64,000 nt of DNA from Exiguobacterium aurantiacum (GTDB lineage Bacteria > Bacillota > Bacilli > Exiguobacteriales > Exiguobacteriaceae). Position 1 is the first letter of the stretch, and each line of letters begins with the position of its first letter. The DNA is taken from assembly GCF_024362205.1 (NCBI RefSeq), contig NZ_CP101462.1, positions 772,501 to 836,500 of the forward strand. Direction: 5' to 3'. The notes below the pieces were generated by a model. The model saw only the letters and a list, made by a program, of their open reading frames with translations. It had not been told where the DNA came from and ran no database searches. This document shows positions 63,588-64,000 of the stretch, piece by piece. Position numbers and translations under genes: made by a program.

Positions 63588-63730
63588 AAAAATCTTCAGG
63601 GCAGGGACTTGCCCGACGAGCTTGGTAAACAATCGTGGCTAGTAAAAGTACGGTCTTCCCAAGAAGCTCCCACTTCAATTCGCGAAGCAAATAAGTGGTG
63701 AGTAGTTCACACAAAAGTGAAGCTTCTATG
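63450..63730 (+). ncRNA. Predicted omegaRNA (reRNA) of TnpB
   Basis: By family precedent the guide RNA covers the 3' end of tnpB and the right end, with its guide starting just past GTAGTTCAC at 63711 (acaaaagtgaagcttctatg). The scaffold fold is not checked, and the 5' limit is approximate. Confidence 0.5.
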
Positions 63731-63736
63731 TTTACA

Positions 63737-64000
63737 TCAATTCGCGAGCGGATGTTTCAACAAATAGTCTTCAATCTGTCCGACCGTCTGTTTCAACACG
63801 CCGTCTTCGAACGGAGACTGGAGTCCCGCCAGTTCGACGAGCTTGAGGAATGAGCGGCTTCCGCCGGCTTGGCAGAGCGTGAGATAATCGCTCCATGCCG
63901 CCTCACGGTCCTCATGCATGCGCACCCAGAACTGGAAGGCACACACTTGCGCGAGCGTGTAGTCGATATAATAGAACGGGCTCTGGAAGATGTGCCCTTG
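63737..64000 (-). CDS. M3 family oligoendopeptidase (partial, C-terminal end)
   Basis: The last 87 codons of a PepF-like zinc metallopeptidase: GHIFQSPFYYIDYTLAQVCAFQFWVRM, then the helical end with GGSRSFLKLVELAGLQSPFEDG. The HExxH zinc site is outside the window. Its terminator seems displaced about 1.8 kb by the IS inserted 26 bases after the stop codon. Confidence 0.87.
   Translation of the reverse strand, partial: QGHIFQSPFYYIDYTLAQVCAFQFWVRMHEDREAAWSDYLTLCQAGGSRSFLKLVELAGLQSPFEDGVLKQTVGQIEDYLLKHPLAN

Larger units (their letters stand above)
61950..63710 (+). mobile_element. IS200/IS605 family insertion sequence (tnpA + tnpB)
   Basis: It has the subterminal hairpin at the left (61961-62026), tnpA and tnpB in the same direction, and a right end with a hairpin (CCCACTT / AAGTGG) finishing ...GTAGTTCAC at 63710, typical for this family. 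No terminal inverted repeats or target duplications are expected. The left boundary is approximate. Both proteins look intact, so the element may be active. Confidence 0.88.

Noticed and set aside
1-64000. CRISPR arrays, tRNA or rRNA genes
   Set aside because: No regularly spaced repeats and no tRNA or rRNA signatures were noticed on reading; a tRNAscan/CRISPR search was not possible.

Overview
The window looks like a chromosomal segment of a Bacillales bacterium, most probably Exiguobacterium. The grounds are the gatC-gatA-gatB / diacylglycerol kinase / RlmCD-type methyltransferase order, an FMN-riboswitch-controlled ribD-ribE-ribBA-ribH operon, a Bacillus-type XylR/xylA/xylB regulon with CcpA-type cre sites, SD-rich starts with occasional TTG, and dense GC-rich codon use (gtc, ctc, cgg, gcg) in almost all genes. 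The genus is inferred from gene content; no rRNA gene is present to confirm it.

Layout. 1-4.2 kb: end of an ABC exporter (permease cut by the left edge), a DegV lipid-binding protein and a membrane diguanylate cyclase. 4.2-6.4 kb: a dispersed repeat, a protein made only of HNH-associated DNA-binding repeats, and undecaprenyl-diphosphatase. 6.5-10.2 kb: FMN riboswitch plus riboflavin operon with stop/start overlaps. 10.2-16 kb: a ZIP metal transporter broken by an internal deletion, a frataxin-like Fra protein, RocA, a lipoprotein, Bcp peroxiredoxin, an amino acid/Na+ symporter and a second copy of the dispersed repeat. 16-23.7 kb: a chemoreceptor, gatCAB, dgkB and an RlmCD-type rRNA methyltransferase.

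23.7-29.8 kb is a sharply AT-rich island, flanked by imperfect direct repeats of about 50 bp built around a transcription terminator. It holds a long non-coding leader with an internal terminator and four co-directional genes: a 582-aa protein with an HNH-nuclease-like motif and a hydrophobic C-terminal half; a small membrane protein sharing its C-terminal tail; a 504-aa coiled-coil, tail-anchored protein with four copies of an H-L-x-D-V-D-x-x-W repeat; and a CbbX/SpoVK-type AAA+ ATPase. I know of no described system with this composition. It is the best candidate for a novel (possibly defence or conflict) module here.

29.8-50.4 kb is accessory metabolism and signalling: RibD-C/DHFR-like and DM13 proteins, a TmrB-like ATPase, a TetR regulator divergent from a DUF5692-like membrane protein with a strong palindrome between them, a Dus enzyme, a two-component system with an FtsX-type ABC transporter whose promoter carries four 11-bp-phased pentamers, an ECF-like sigma factor with a membrane partner, two paralogous tiny membrane proteins, and SIMPL, SWIM, flavodoxin, DUF2817, hydrolase and CBS genes. 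50.4-52.2 kb: an MFS exporter divergent from an HxlR regulator. 52.2-59.1 kb: xylose uptake and catabolism (sugar symporter, XylR, mutarotase, XylB, XylA) with two XylR operators and cre sites. 59.1-64 kb: cupin and aldo/keto reductase, an acyltransferase, and an apparently intact IS200/IS605 element (tnpA, tnpB) that appears inserted between an M3 oligopeptidase gene, cut by the right edge, and its own terminator.
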